In this document: positions 1-8,716 of the stretch, piece after piece
How the letters are laid out: the number at the start of each line of letters is the position of its first letter
Numbering within the stretch: the first letter of the stretch is position 1
Origin: Pontibacillus chungwhensis
GTDB taxonomy: Bacteria; Bacillota; Bacilli; Bacillales; BH030062
Direction of reading: 5' to 3'
Length of the DNA: 64,000 nucleotides
Assembly (NCBI RefSeq): GCF_030166655.1
Contig: NZ_CP126446.1
Coordinates: 1,364,001 to 1,428,000 of the forward strand
Translations under genes and position numbers: made by a program
The notes under the pieces: generated by a model
What the model was told of the DNA's origin: nothing
Seen by the model: the letters and a program-made list of their open reading frames with translations, nothing else
Databases searched by the model: none

Positions 1-609
1 CGTCTTCTTACCAATGGATTGTGTGGAAATCCAAAGGTTAGGGTCTTTAATTTTACGTCGGAGTAGAGCTGTGTTTGTTCTTAAGGTTTCTGTAAAACCG
101 TCTTTAGGCCCTCGAACAACGGCTTGAGTACTCGGCTCTTCCACGCCTCGGTCTTGCCAGCCACGAGTACTAACACAAAGAGCTTTCGTTTCACCTTCTA
201 AGAAAATCACCGTATCCCCTGAAAGGACGTGAAGGAGTATATCGTCTAACGTATCAAGCTCATCCATCTCTCCAGCAGTTAAGACATGATCCCGTATGGT
301 GTAATACATGCCTTTCTCTGAAGCTTGCTGGCTTAATCTCGTTTGACGAATATCAGACATCAACGTTTCAAGGAGTGATTCATGGACTGTATGTTCATTC
401 ACAAGACCATCTGTATACACGACCGCTATTTTCACGGTACGCTTTTCTCCGATCTTGAACTTACGTATCACAATGTCCGTACTCTCTCCTAAGGAATGCT
501 TAATAAACGTGAGGTTCTTAGGAAGATCAGGATCGATCGGTGTTGGATACTCTTCTTCCGTCTGCTGACTATTCTCTTTTTTCGTAAATAAACGAAATAA
601 CTTTTTCAT
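1..609 (-). CDS. GerA-family spore germination protein, N-terminal part
   Basis: Reading leftward from ATG at 609 gives 203 open codons that continue off the window, so the gene is partial at its 3' end. The visible part is the cytoplasmic N-terminal domain of a GerAA/GerKA-type subunit of the inner-membrane nutrient germinant receptor. It contains the family signature RGVEEPSTQAVVRGPKDGFT at roughly residues 150-170, followed by LRTNTALLRRKIKDPNL. The membrane segments would lie beyond position 1. The start follows a GAGGGATGGTT ribosome site. SpoVAF is the closest alternative but its N-terminus differs. The gene shows the organism forms endospores; which germinant is sensed cannot be told. 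Confidence 0.85.
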   Translation of the reverse strand, partial: MKKLFRLFTKKENSQQTEEEYPTPIDPDLPKNLTFIKHSLGESTDIVIRKFKIGEKRTVKIAVVYTDGLVNEHTVHESLLETLMSDIRQTRLSQQASEKGMYYTIRDHVLTAGEMDELDTLDDILLHVLSGDTVIFLEGETKALCVSTRGWQDRGVEEPSTQAVVRGPKDGFTETLRTNTALLRRKIKDPNLWISTQSIGKKT

Positions 610-668
610 AACCATCCCTCATAAAAAGCCGACGTATCAATCACTTTCCTGTAGTAAAGTATAGAAGC

Positions 669-716
669 GTGTCAGACACCATGTGGTGCTTTAAAAGGTT
701 AAAGGGTGTCAGACAC
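669..716. repeat. 37-bp-phased palindromic repeat, 2 units
   Basis: The 11-bp palindrome GTGTCAGACAC occurs at 669-679 and again at 706-716, exactly 37 bp apart, separated by a GGTGCTTTAAAAGG-like linker. The same motif, spacing and linker recur at four other spacers in this window. Confidence 0.75.
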
Positions 717-751
717 GCTTTAGTCTGTTGAAGTGCGTGTGGAATCTCCCA

Positions 752-1112
752 AGGCGCTTGCGCTTTTCTTGATCTAGCTCCGGCGGCCATCCCCTTGAGC
801 TTAAGTCAACCCTCTACGTGGCAAAGTCGCCACTTCGAGGTTTGTCTTAAGCTTGACGGGGATAAACGGCCGCTTGCGCTTTTCATGTCTAGCTCCAGCG
901 CCCAGATTCTCGCGACATAAGTCAGACCACTCTGTGGCAAAGACCGCCACGCCGTGTTCTGTCTTATGCGTGTCGAATCTCCCGGGGCGCTTGCGCTTTT
1001 CTTGATCTAGCTCCGGCGGCCATCCCCTTGAGCTTAAGTCAACCCTCTACGTGGCAAAGTCGCCACTTCGAGGTTTGTCTTAAGCTTGACGGGGATAAAC
1101 GGGCCGCCTGCG
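752..1112. repeat. Three hairpin repeats of the GCGCTTGCGCTTTTC family
   Basis: Two almost identical ~120-bp copies (about 752-872 and 985-1107) flank a divergent relative (about 873-984). Each begins with GCGCTTGCGCTTTTC, then a CTAGCTCCRGCG box, then a long imperfect hairpin. In the outer copies GAGCTTAAG pairs with CTTAAGCTT and an inner stem GTGGC/GCCAC closes over a short loop. The middle copy keeps the same fold with other bases (CATAAG/CTTATG). This looks like a mobile or structured intergenic repeat; no coding potential is seen. Together with the 37-bp units it fills the gerA-DinB spacer. Confidence 0.7.
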
Positions 1113-1257
1113 CTTTTCTTACTAGCTTCTACATTGTTTGGTAATTCATACACATTTAGGTGGGATTGTCTTAAGTTCGAGATAGTGGGTGGGTTTTTGC
1201 GTGATTGAGGGATGGGTATGTGGTACAGTGAGAGGGAAAAGAGGAAAGGATGATTGG

Positions 1258-1740
1258 ATGTACGGTTTAGAAGAGAAACGTCAGCAAGTGTTGGATTATT
1301 TAAATAGCCTATCAGATGAACAAGCTTCTAAGAAACCAGATGAAGATACATGGTCTGTACTCGAAGTCGCGGAGCACCTTTATTTAATGGAAGGGTTTAT
1401 CATCCAGAAGATCGATAAAACCATCCGTGGTGGGGAGCGTGTAGAGACGTCAAAGAAACCGATTCATCATACACCTGATCGTTCACACAAGGTCGATGCC
1501 CCAGAAGGCTTAAAGCCAAAGGGAGACTTCAAATCGATTCAGGATGCTCTTGAAGGTTTGAAGCGCTCTAGAGAAGCGACGTTGTTCCTTCTTCATAACA
1601 AAGACGAAGAAACGCTTCAAAGCTATTCGTTCCCACATCCCGTATTCGGTGAAATGTCACTGGATCAGTGGGCTGAGTTTATCGGTTGGCATGAGCTTCG
1701 CCACCTTGAACAAATGAAAGAAGTAGCAGAAACCAACTAA
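1258..1740 (+). CDS. DinB-like four-helix protein
   Basis: A 160-residue protein of the DinB/YfiT (DUF664-like) superfamily, which are four-helix-bundle metal proteins; several members transfer bacillithiol to toxic compounds. Histidines fit the usual metal site: AEHLYL near residue 39 and the late WHELRHLEQM (HxxxH). The start at 1258 follows GAGGAAAGGA at 1241-1250; an in-frame start at 1189 has no ribosome site and would add 23 unconserved residues. Single gene with its own terminator. The exact reaction is not known from sequence. Confidence 0.75.
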   Translation: MYGLEEKRQQVLDYLNSLSDEQASKKPDEDTWSVLEVAEHLYLMEGFIIQKIDKTIRGGERVETSKKPIHHTPDRSHKVDAPEGLKPKGDFKSIQDALEGLKRSREATLFLLHNKDEETLQSYSFPHPVFGEMSLDQWAEFIGWHELRHLEQMKEVAETN

Positions 1741-1747
1741 TTAGGAA

Positions 1748-1774
1748 AAACCCGGGGCTATTAGTCCCGGGTTT
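1748..1774 (+). terminator. Terminator after the DinB-like gene
   Basis: AAACCCGGGG and TCCCGGGTTT form a GC-rich stem over a short loop eight bases after the stop codon. The T-tract is short. Confidence 0.6.
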
Positions 1775-1860
1775 ACTAGTGCTATAGGTGGATTTTATAG
1801 CCTGTTGCCCCACAATAAATTGACGATGAAACCTCACTATTTTTATACTTAGCATAGAGG

Positions 1861-1878
1861 GGAATGAATGTTCATTCC
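1861..1878. promoter_or_regulatory. Operator 1 for the TetR repressor (autoregulation)
   Basis: GGAATGAATGTTCATTCC: two perfect 8-bp arms with a 2-bp centre. It matches the BM3R1 operator of Bacillus megaterium almost base for base (established: CGGAATGAACGTTCATTCCG). It sits just upstream of the repressor's start, so autorepression is expected. Confidence 0.8.
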
Positions 1879-1905
1879 GCTCCGGATGTAATGGAGGGTA
1901 CCTTG

Positions 1906-2478
1906 ATGGAAACAGCGACGAATAAACGAAAAGATATTTTAGAAGCGGGGCTTATGCTTTTTGCCGAGCGTGGCTATGATGCAACGACCATTCCTATGAT
2001 TGCCTCAAAAGCAAACGTAGGAGCGGGAACGATTTACCGTTATTTTGTTAACAAAGAAACGTTAATGAACCAGTTATTCAGGGAATATGTAACCCTGTTC
2101 CTTGAAACATTGCGAACCGGTTACCCGAATGAGGGTACATGTAGACAACAGTTCAGCCATATATTTAACAGTATGGTTCGTTTCACACTCGATAACGAGC
2201 ATGCTCTTTACTTTATTAAGACCCACAATCGTCCTCGTGTATTAGACGAAGAAAGTGTGGCTTTATATCAAGAGCTGCTGGACTTTACTCGTGACTATTT
2301 TGAAGCCGGGAAAAAGACTGGAGAGATCCGAAAGATGCCAGCAAATGCGCTGATTGCGATTGTTTTCGGTGCCTTTATTCAACTTCATCAACTTGTAAGA
2401 GAAGGTGCGGTGGATGAAACCCCACAGTTGTTACGAGACTATGAAGAAAGTTGCTGGGATGCAGTTAGAGCTCACTAA
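1906..2478 (+). CDS. TetR-family repressor of the P450 gene (BM3R1/FatR-like)
   Basis: A 190-residue TetR-type repressor. The N-terminal helix-turn-helix covers about residues 10-55 (LFAERGYDATTIPMIA, then VGAGTIYRYFVNKE) and closely resembles BM3R1/FatR, which sense fatty acids and repress a CYP102A gene. I chose ATG 1906 because GGAGGG at 1893-1898 lies at proper distance; an upstream in-frame start at 1864 would fall inside the operator. It lies directly upstream of the P450 gene, and the same operator is found before both genes. Expected behaviour: fatty acids release the repressor and induce the hydroxylase. The ligand is inferred from the family. Confidence 0.85.
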   Translation: METATNKRKDILEAGLMLFAERGYDATTIPMIASKANVGAGTIYRYFVNKETLMNQLFREYVTLFLETLRTGYPNEGTCRQQFSHIFNSMVRFTLDNEHALYFIKTHNRPRVLDEESVALYQELLDFTRDYFEAGKKTGEIRKMPANALIAIVFGAFIQLHQLVREGAVDETPQLLRDYEESCWDAVRAH

Positions 2479-2505
2479 AAGCTCTATATTGCATTATGGT
2501 ATAAG

Positions 2506-2525
2506 CGGAATGAATATTCATTCCG
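2506..2525. promoter_or_regulatory. Operator 2 for the TetR repressor (P450 promoter)
   Basis: CGGAATGAATATTCATTCCG is a perfect 20-bp palindrome, identical to the established BM3R1 operator apart from the central bases. It lies between the repressor stop codon and the P450 start, over a likely promoter (TATGGTATAA just upstream). Confidence 0.85.
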
Positions 2526-2599
2526 GTCAGAACAACAAGCCCCCATACATCTCTTCCGCCGCGTTTCCTATTACATTATACAAAAAGGAATGATCGAGT

Positions 2600-5500
2600 A
2601 TGGCAAATGCTAGACAGATTCCATCCCCGAAGACGTATGGTCCGCTCGGGAGTCTACCTCTAATTGATAAAGATAAAATGATGCAATCCTTAATGAAATT
2701 AGCCGATGAATACGGCCCGATTTTTCAATTTCAGTTTCCGGGTCGACTTAGTACGATTATTTCAAACCATGAACTCATTAAAGAAGTAAGCGATGAGTCA
2801 CGTTTTGATAAAACGGTAGGGCCTGCTTTACAAAATGTAAAAGCTTTTGGCGGGGACGGATTATTCACAAGTGAAACGTCAGAGCCAAACTGGAAGAAAG
2901 CCCACAACATCCTACTCCCAAGCTTCAGCCAGCAGGCGATGAAAGGGTACCATGACAAAATGGCCGATATCGCTGTTCAGCTTGTGCAGAAATGGTCCCG
3001 TCTGAACGACCAGGAAAGCATTCACGTAACCGACGATATGACACGTCTCACGCTTGATACGATCGGGCTATGCGGCTTTAACTATCGTTTTAATAGTTTC
3101 TACCGCGAAGAACTGCACCCGTTTGTTCAGAATATGGTTCGTGGACTAGATGAAGCGATGAGTCAGCTGCAGCGTCTTGGCCTGCAAGATAAATTAATGC
3201 TGAAGAAGAAACGTCAGTTCCAGCAAGACATACAAGGCATGTTCACTCTTGTGGACCAGCTCATTCAAGACCGTAAAGACCAGGGAGACCAGGGGGAAGA
3301 TGACCTTCTTTCTCATATGCTAAAAGGTCATGATCCTGAAACAGGTGAGAAATTAAGTGATGAAAACATTCGCTTCCAGATCATCACGTTCTTAATCGCC
3401 GGACACGAAACAACAAGTGGCCTGCTTTCGTTTGCGCTACATTATCTGATGAAGAATCCAGAGGTGTTAGAGAAAGCCTACGCGGAAGTGGACGAAGTGC
3501 TAGGCGACAGCGGCGTCCCTACTTATAAACAAACGAAACAGCTAAAATACGTGCGCATGATCTTAAATGAAGCCTTGCGCCTATGGCCAACAGCGCCTGC
3601 CTTTGGTCTTCATGCAAAAGAAGATACCGTCATCGGAGGAGATATTCCGATCGAGCAAGGCGAAACGGTTATGGTCTTGCTGCCGCAATTACACCGTGAT
3701 AAATCCGTATGGGGAGACGATGTCGAAGCGTTCAAGCCAGAGCGTTTTGAAGATATGAAATCCATCCCACAGCACGCCTTTAAACCATTCGGCAATGGAC
3801 AGCGTGCGTGTATCGGCCAGCAATTTGCGATGCACGAAGCAACGCTTGTGTTAGGCATGCTGTTGCAAAACTTCAAGTTTATTGATCACACAAACTACCA
3901 ATTAGATGTAAAAGAAACACTAACGCTAAAACCAGAAGGCCTCACGATGCAAGTGAAGCCCCGTCGCGCTCAGATGGCTTTTCAAATGACGGCTCCTAAG
4001 AAAGAGGAGGACCAAAAAGAAAGCAAAAAAGAAGCATCCGTTCCTAAACACGGCACGCCTCTACTTCTTTTATATGGTTCAAACCTCGGAACAGCTAAAG
4101 GCGTAGCCCGTGAACTTGCTGAGATTGGCGAGGCAAAAGGGTTCAGTGCGCACATTGCTTCCCTTGATGAGTATGCAGGCCTGATGCCGCTTGAGGGAGC
4201 GGTTGTCATTGTCTCCGCATCCTATAACGGAAATCCACCTGATAATGCTCACGAATTTGTGGCTTGGCTTGATGCAGCAGGTGAGAATGAGTTAACAGGC
4301 GTTCAGTATTCTGTATTCGGCTGCGGCGACCGCAACTGGGCCAATACCTATCAAAGCGTTCCGAAGTGGATTGACGAAGAAATGGCGAAAAAAGGTGCCA
4401 CTCCTTTTGCTGAACGTGGAGAAGGCGACGCGAGCGACGACTTTGAAGGCCAATATGAAACATGGGAAGAAGGACTCTGGAGTAAACTCGCTGAAACGTT
4501 CGACCTGAACCTTGAGGGAGATACTGGACAAACCGCTAATGCGCTGACGGTTGAATTTGTAGACGGTGTAACAAGTACACCCCTTGCGAAGGATCATAAA
4601 GCCTTCACAGCGCGTGTTGCTGAGAGTGCTGAACTGCAAGGGCAAACAAGTGAACGAAGCACCCGTCATTTAGATATCACACTGCCATCAGGTGTTTCCT
4701 ATAAAGAAGGAGATCACTTAGGCATTATTCCACAAAATAACCAGGACCTTGTCGACCGCGTCCTGCGCCGTTTCTCATTAGACGGCGAACGCTTTATGGT
4801 GTTAAGCGGAAGCAGCGGCAAAACGGCTCACCTTCCACTTGACCATCCGGTGAGCATTAAAGATTTAATGACCCATTATGTAGAACTTCAAGAACCTGCA
4901 ACACGAGCTCAAATTCGTGAACTCGCAGCAAACACAACTTGCCCGCCTCACAAAGTAGAGCTTGAAGATCTTTTACAAGATGAGGTTTACAAAACGGAAG
5001 TGCTAGGCAAACGCACAACCATGCTTCAGCTGCTTGAGAAATACATGGCATGTGAGCTTCCATTTGATCGCTTCGTTGCCCTATTGCCACCACTAAAAGC
5101 TCGCTATTATTCCATCTCGAGCTCACCGAGTGTGCAAGAAGGAAAACCAAGCATTACAGTCAGTATCGTTCGCGGACCATCCTGGAGCGGTGACGGAGAG
5201 TATAAAGGAGTAGCGAGTAACTATCTTGCATCCTTAGAACCTGGAGATGAGGTCGCATGTTTCATTAACACACCTCAATCGAACTTCCAGCTTCCTGAAT
5301 CCAGCGAAACGCCGATGATTCTGATTGGCCCAGGAACAGGAGTGGCTCCGTATCGCGGCTTCTTGCAAGCGCGTCAAGCACTGCGTGAAGCAGGCCACGA
5401 ACTAGGCGAAGCCCATCTTTACTTCGGCTGCCGCCATCCTGAACAGGATTACCTTTACCAGGAAGAGTTCGAATCCTTCCAGGAAAACGGACTCGTCAAG

Positions 5501-5770
5501 CTGCACACGGCTTTCTCCCGTTTAGAAGGCGCGGAGAAAACTTATGTGCAAGACTTACTGCGCGAAGATGCCGAACAAGTGATGGGTCTATTAAACAAAG
5601 GCGCCCGCTTGTACGTATGCGGCGACGGCAGCCAAATGGCCCCGGCCGTCGAAGAAGTATTAATGGAAAGCTACGAAAAAATTCAATCTGCCACACGAGA
5701 AGAAGCAGCCGAGTGGTTAGATGGTTTACAGCAAAAAGGCATTTATGCAAAAGATGTTTGGGCTGGGTAA
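2600..5770 (+). CDS. Self-sufficient cytochrome P450-reductase fusion (CYP102A type)
   Basis: A 1,056-residue NADPH-dependent fatty-acid hydroxylase of the P450 BM3 / CypB class; it oxidises fatty acids near the omega end without a separate redox partner. Domains in order: P450 haem domain (about 1-455) with the I-helix [15 protein letters not shown] (ExxR) and haem loop [13 protein letters not shown] with ligand Cys404; linker rich in K/E; FMN flavodoxin domain from about 490 ([14 protein letters not shown]); then FAD/NADPH reductase domain with RYYSISSSP and [13 protein letters not shown]. The C-terminus DVWAG is typical. Length matches the family (about 1,050). It starts at ATG 2600 and is controlled by the TetR gene upstream. 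Confidence 0.95.
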   Translation: MANARQIPSPKTYGPLGSLPLIDKDKMMQSLMKLADEYGPIFQFQFPGRLSTIISNHELIKEVSDESRFDKTVGPALQNVKAFGGDGLFTSETSEPNWKKAHNILLPSFSQQAMKGYHDKMADIAVQLVQKWSRLNDQESIHVTDDMTRLTLDTIGLCGFNYRFNSFYREELHPFVQNMVRGLDEAMSQLQRLGLQDKLMLKKKRQFQQDIQGMFTLVDQLIQDRKDQGDQGEDDLLSHMLKGHDPETGEKLSDENIRFQIITFLIAGHETTSGLLSFALHYLMKNPEVLEKAYAEVDEVLGDSGVPTYKQTKQLKYVRMILNEALRLWPTAPAFGLHAKEDTVIGGDIPIEQGETVMVLLPQLHRDKSVWGDDVEAFKPERFEDMKSIPQHAFKPFGNGQRACIGQQFAMHEATLVLGMLLQNFKFIDHTNYQLDVKETLTLKPEGLTMQVKPRRAQMAFQMTAPKKEEDQKESKKEASVPKHGTPLLLLYGSNLGTAKGVARELAEIGEAKGFSAHIASLDEYAGLMPLEGAVVIVSASYNGNPPDNAHEFVAWLDAAGENELTGVQYSVFGCGDRNWANTYQSVPKWIDEEMAKKGATPFAERGEGDASDDFEGQYETWEEGLWSKLAETFDLNLEGDTGQTANALTVEFVDGVTSTPLAKDHKAFTARVAESAELQGQTSERSTRHLDITLPSGVSYKEGDHLGIIPQNNQDLVDRVLRRFSLDGERFMVLSGSSGKTAHLPLDHPVSIKDLMTHYVELQEPATRAQIRELAANTTCPPHKVELEDLLQDEVYKTEVLGKRTTMLQLLEKYMACELPFDRFVALLPPLKARYYSISSSPSVQEGKPSITVSIVRGPSWSGDGEYKGVASNYLASLEPGDEVACFINTPQSNFQLPESSETPMILIGPGTGVAPYRGFLQARQALREAGHELGEAHLYFGCRHPEQDYLYQEEFESFQENGLVKLHTAFSRLEGAEKTYVQDLLREDAEQVMGLLNKGARLYVCGDGSQMAPAVEEVLMESYEKIQSATREEAAEWLDGLQQKGIYAKDVWAG

Positions 5771-5784
5771 TGATTATGATGATG

Positions 5785-5817
5785 AAAAGCGGAACCTATG
5801 GGGTTCCGCTTTTTTTG
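5785..5817 (+). terminator. Terminator after the P450 gene
   Basis: AAAAGCGGAACC pairs with GGGTTCCGCTTTTTTT across a four-base loop, ending in a T-tract. Confidence 0.9.
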
Positions 5818-5822
5818 TCTGG

Positions 5823-6770
5823 TTGTAGAGATGGTGGGGAGCGCGGTGCGGCGGAGTGTAGAAAGCGGGTTTGCAGTGTTGAATGGAGGTGCGGTCTGTA
5901 GAAAGCCACCCTCCACTGTCTAAAGCCAGAGCGCACTGAAGAAAGAGAGAAGAGCAATGAAGAAAGATTACCGAGCAGTAAAGAAAGAGCCTCTGCTGTG
6001 TCTAAAGCAGGATCGGAATGTTGAAACGGGCGGCGGAGTGAAGAAAGATGGATTACATTGTTGAAAGCTAGGTCGGTCTGTAGAAAGGTTTGTGAGCAGT
6101 GAAGAAAGGTTGGTGTGCAGTGTAGATAAAGGGTTTGGAATGTAGATAGACGGGTTTGACTGTAGAAAGAAAGGGTTGAGTGAAGAAAGCGGGGTCGGAC
6201 TGCCGAAAGCCGCCCTCCACTGTCTAAAGCCAGAGCGCACTGTCTAAAGCGGATAGAGCAATGAAGAAAGATTACCGAGCAGTGAAGAAAGAGCCTCCGC
6301 AGTGTCTAAAGTAAGATCGGAATGTGCAAACAGGCGGCGGAGTGAAGAAAGATAGATTACATTGTTGAAAGCCAAACCGTTCTGTCGAAAAGAGCAGCGC
6401 AGTGTAGAAAGCGGATAGAGCTATGAAGAAAGGTTACCGAGCAGTGAAGAAAGGTTGGTGTGCAGTGTAGAAAAGAGGTTTGGAATGTATATAGAAGGGT
6501 TTGACTGTAGAAAGAGAGGGTTGAGTGTTAAAAGGCGGATGGCACTGAAGAAAGCCGCCCTCCACTGTCTAAAGCCAGAACGCACTGTCGAAAGCAAATA
6601 GAGCAATGAAGAAAGATTACCGAGCAGTGAAGAAAGAGCCTCCGCAGTGTCTAAAGTAGGATCGGAATGTGCAAACAGGCGGCGGAGTGAAGAAAGCTAG
6701 ATTAGATTGTTGAAAACCAAACCGTTCTGTCGAAAGAGAGTGCGCACTGAAGAAAGCCGCCCCTCCCCAC
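5823..6770. repeat. Array A: about 45 degenerate ~20-bp units with higher-order repeats
   Basis: The whole spacer between the convergent P450 and guaC genes is a tandem array of 18-22-bp units. Each has a TG-NNN-AAAG core (TGAAGAAAG, TGTCTAAAG, TGTAGAAAG, TGTTGAAAG) followed by about ten G/A-rich bases. The core recurs every ~20 bp but not in multiples of three, so it does not encode a protein repeat. Groups of 15-17 units are themselves repeated: the unit CAATGAAGAAAGATTACCGA occurs near 5955, 6259 and 6604 with the same ordered neighbours each time. Purine-rich strand is +. Leftward open frames here (6240-5968, 6606-6421, 6850-6617) are by-products. Confidence 0.9.
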
Positions 6771-6793
6771 CCACGCACATAACCTCTCCCAAA

Positions 6794-6824
6794 CAAAAAA
6801 ACGAGCCCCAAAGGGCTCGTTTTC
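6794..6824 (-). terminator. Terminator after guaC
   Basis: Read leftward, AACGAGCCC pairs with GGGCTCGTT across a four-base loop and is followed by seven T; it ends guaC transcription before array A. Confidence 0.9.
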
Positions 6825-6830
6825 ACAAGA

Positions 6831-7814
6831 TTAATAGACTTTATCTCCATTAAAGATCGAGTTCTTCACAACAACATAGTCTACGTGCTTAATGGCATCA
6901 AGGTCCGTGCCGCCTGCGTAGGAGATGGCGGATTGGAGGTCTTGTTGCATTTCGGTAAGGGTGTCCTCAAGGGAGCCTTTGTGTTCAACGAACATTTTCT
7001 TGCCCTCGACGTTTTTCTTTTCGCCTTTTTGGAACTCAGAGGCAGAGCCGAAGTATTCTTTATAAAGCTTTCCTTCGCGTTCGACTGTTTCGCCAGGGGA
7101 CTCTTCGTGGCCGGCGAATAGGGAACCGATCATAACCATTGTTGCTCCGAAGCGGACGGATTTTGCGATGTCTCCGTGGGTGCGGATGCCGCCGTCAGCA
7201 ATGATAGGTTTTGAAGCGGCTTTTGCACACCAGCGAAGGGCCGCTAGCTGCCAGCCTCCTGTGCCGAAGCCGGTTTTGATTTTGGTGATACATACTTTCC
7301 CCGGGCCGATGCCGACCTTGGTTGCGTCAGCGCCTGCGTTTTCTAACTCGCGTACGGCTTCTGGTGTTCCGACGTTTCCTGCGATGACGAATGTGGAAGG
7401 AAGGTGATTTTTGATATGTTGGATCATTTGGATTACGGCGTTGGAATGGCCGTGGGCAATGTCGATTGTGATGTAATCGGGAACAATGCCTTCAGCTGCA
7501 AGCTCCTCAATAAATCCGTATTCTTCTTCCTTCACGCCAACACTAATCGAAGAGATTAGTCCGCGTGTTTTCATATCCTGGATGAAGGCACGGCGCGTAG
7601 CTGGTTCGAAGCGGTGCATCACGTAGAAGTACCCTTTTTCTGCTAAGAAGGTTGCGATTGTTTCATCTATGATCGTCTGCATGTTGGCAGGAACGACTGG
7701 TAATTCAAATGTATGGTTGCCTAACGTTACTTTTGTATCACATTCAGAGCGGCTGTTTACGACACATTTAGCCGGGATTAGTTGAACATCTTCATAATCA
7801 AATACATTTTCCAT
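6831..7814 (-). CDS. guaC: GMP reductase
   Basis: A 327-residue enzyme that reduces GMP to IMP with NADPH in purine salvage (cytoplasmic TIM barrel of the IMPDH/GMPR family). Visible features: start [16 protein letters not shown], the glycine loop and catalytic cysteine in [18 protein letters not shown] phosphate-binding segment, and no CBS domains, which separates it from IMP dehydrogenase. Length equals B. subtilis GuaC. I placed the start at ATG 7814 with GGGAG a few bases upstream; a TTG at 7829 would overlap that ribosome site. A PurR-like pair of boxes lies upstream. Confidence 0.93.
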   Translation of the reverse strand: MENVFDYEDVQLIPAKCVVNSRSECDTKVTLGNHTFELPVVPANMQTIIDETIATFLAEKGYFYVMHRFEPATRRAFIQDMKTRGLISSISVGVKEEEYGFIEELAAEGIVPDYITIDIAHGHSNAVIQMIQHIKNHLPSTFVIAGNVGTPEAVRELENAGADATKVGIGPGKVCITKIKTGFGTGGWQLAALRWCAKAASKPIIADGGIRTHGDIAKSVRFGATMVMIGSLFAGHEESPGETVEREGKLYKEYFGSASEFQKGEKKNVEGKKMFVEHKGSLEDTLTEMQQDLQSAISYAGGTDLDAIKHVDYVVVKNSIFNGDKVY

Positions 7815-7828
7815 TGTATACACTCCCA

Positions 7829-7869
7829 AAAACCGAACATTAAAATTCGGTTAAACATTATCGTTCGTA
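7829..7869 (-). promoter_or_regulatory. Possible PurR operator at guaC
   Basis: CCGAACATT at 7833-7841 on + and TACGAACGAT on - (7860-7869) form an inverted pair of PurR-like boxes (consensus around CCGAACAWT) about 18 bp apart, as seen in Bacillus PurR operators. The left box also forms a small stem (AACCGAA/TTCGGTT), so a leader hairpin is an alternative reading. Confidence 0.4.
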
Positions 7870-7944
7870 CAATATGTAATATAACGCATTTTCTAAAGTT
7901 TGTCAAAGACATTACTCATTAAAAGTTCGGAAATAAAGAGAAAA

Positions 7945-7984
7945 AGGAGAACCTGAAGCTTGTATATGCCTCGGTTCTCCTTTA
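7945..7984 (-). terminator. Terminator after the zinc-ribbon gene
   Basis: Read leftward, GGAGAACCGA pairs with GGTTCTCC across a long loop and is followed by TTTTTCTC. Confidence 0.65.
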
Positions 7985-7985
7985 T

Positions 7986-8249
7986 TTACGAACTTTTATT
8001 GTATTCTGCTCGTTTAATAAACGATATTTCTTCCTCGATTACACCACAGGCTGCACATTGTACACGGTACTGAGCTCCGCGGTAAGGCATGTGCATGGGC
8101 TGATTGGAGAGATCTTCGTATTCTTCGACGATTTCACCCGTTTGGGGATTCTTCTTCACAGGGGTTACGACCTGTTCAATTAGATTGAAGCGTGTTTTGT
8201 TTGTTTTGCAACTCGGACAAAGATAAGGAGAAGCTTGTTCGGTTGTCAT
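7986..8249 (-). CDS. Small zinc-ribbon protein of unknown function
   Basis: An 87-residue soluble protein with two CxxC pairs, CPSCKTNKTRF near the N-terminus and CAACGVIEEE near residue 65, fitting one zinc-ribbon fold. It has no membrane segment or DNA-binding helix that I recognise. TAAGGAGG lies at good distance before ATG 8249. It is a single leftward gene with its own terminator. Function unknown; a nucleic-acid or redox role would only be a guess. Confidence 0.7.
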   Translation of the reverse strand: MTTEQASPYLCPSCKTNKTRFNLIEQVVTPVKKNPQTGEIVEEYEDLSNQPMHMPYRGAQYRVQCAACGVIEEEISFIKRAEYNKSS

Positions 8250-8716
8250 GACTAAAAACCTCCTTAAAGGATTTTTTATAGTATGTACATCTTGGCAATT
8301 CTTACTCTTTTGAGGAGGTTATGGGCATAAAGATCAGTGATTTTGTAGGTATATGGTTATATGGAATCCTTTCCACAACCTAAAATTCTCCATTTAAGTG
8401 GATTGATTTCCTTTTGTAAGCGCATAGAAAAATTTTCTAATGAAAACCGCCTTTTGGACCCTTTGACGATAGGTAAGGGTGCTCACTGGAAAGGTAGGTT
8501 AGTCTAGTCCATTTGTATTTATTTTTCTTGAAAAGGGCAATCGGTTGCGCTTATTTTTAGTACCGTTTACATTGACGGTCTTATCAGTCGATTAAGCCAT
8601 TAGAACCAATTCTTGTAAGGCTTCTTGCTTCTTTTAAAAAGCTTTGACGAGTGGGGTTTTCGTAGCATACCGTTAAGACGCACCGCAAAAACAACCAAAA
8701 AACGGAGGGATTCATC
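8250..8716. other. 467-bp spacer upstream of the GH68 gene
   Basis: Divergent spacer serving the zinc-ribbon gene (left) and the fructosyltransferase (right). TGTAAGCGCATAGA at 8415-8428 is a weak CcpA-like site. ACCGT and ACGGT (8562-8566, 8575-8579) form a small inverted repeat that could be an operator. I see no SacY-type antiterminator site or terminator hairpin, so sacB-style antitermination is not supported. No gene found. Confidence 0.4.

Noticed and set aside
2405-2593. 62-codon ORF between the TetR and P450 genes
   Set aside because: It overlaps the end of the repressor gene in another frame and crosses operator 2 and the P450 promoter.
5968-6850. Leftward ORFs of 61-90 codons inside array A
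   Set aside because: They arise because the repeat lacks stops in one frame; they have no ribosome site and the ~20-bp period breaks the reading frame of any protein repeat.
8321-8383. 20-codon leader peptide upstream of the GH68 gene
   Set aside because: GAGGAGG is only two bases from the ATG, too close for initiation, and no attenuator follows.
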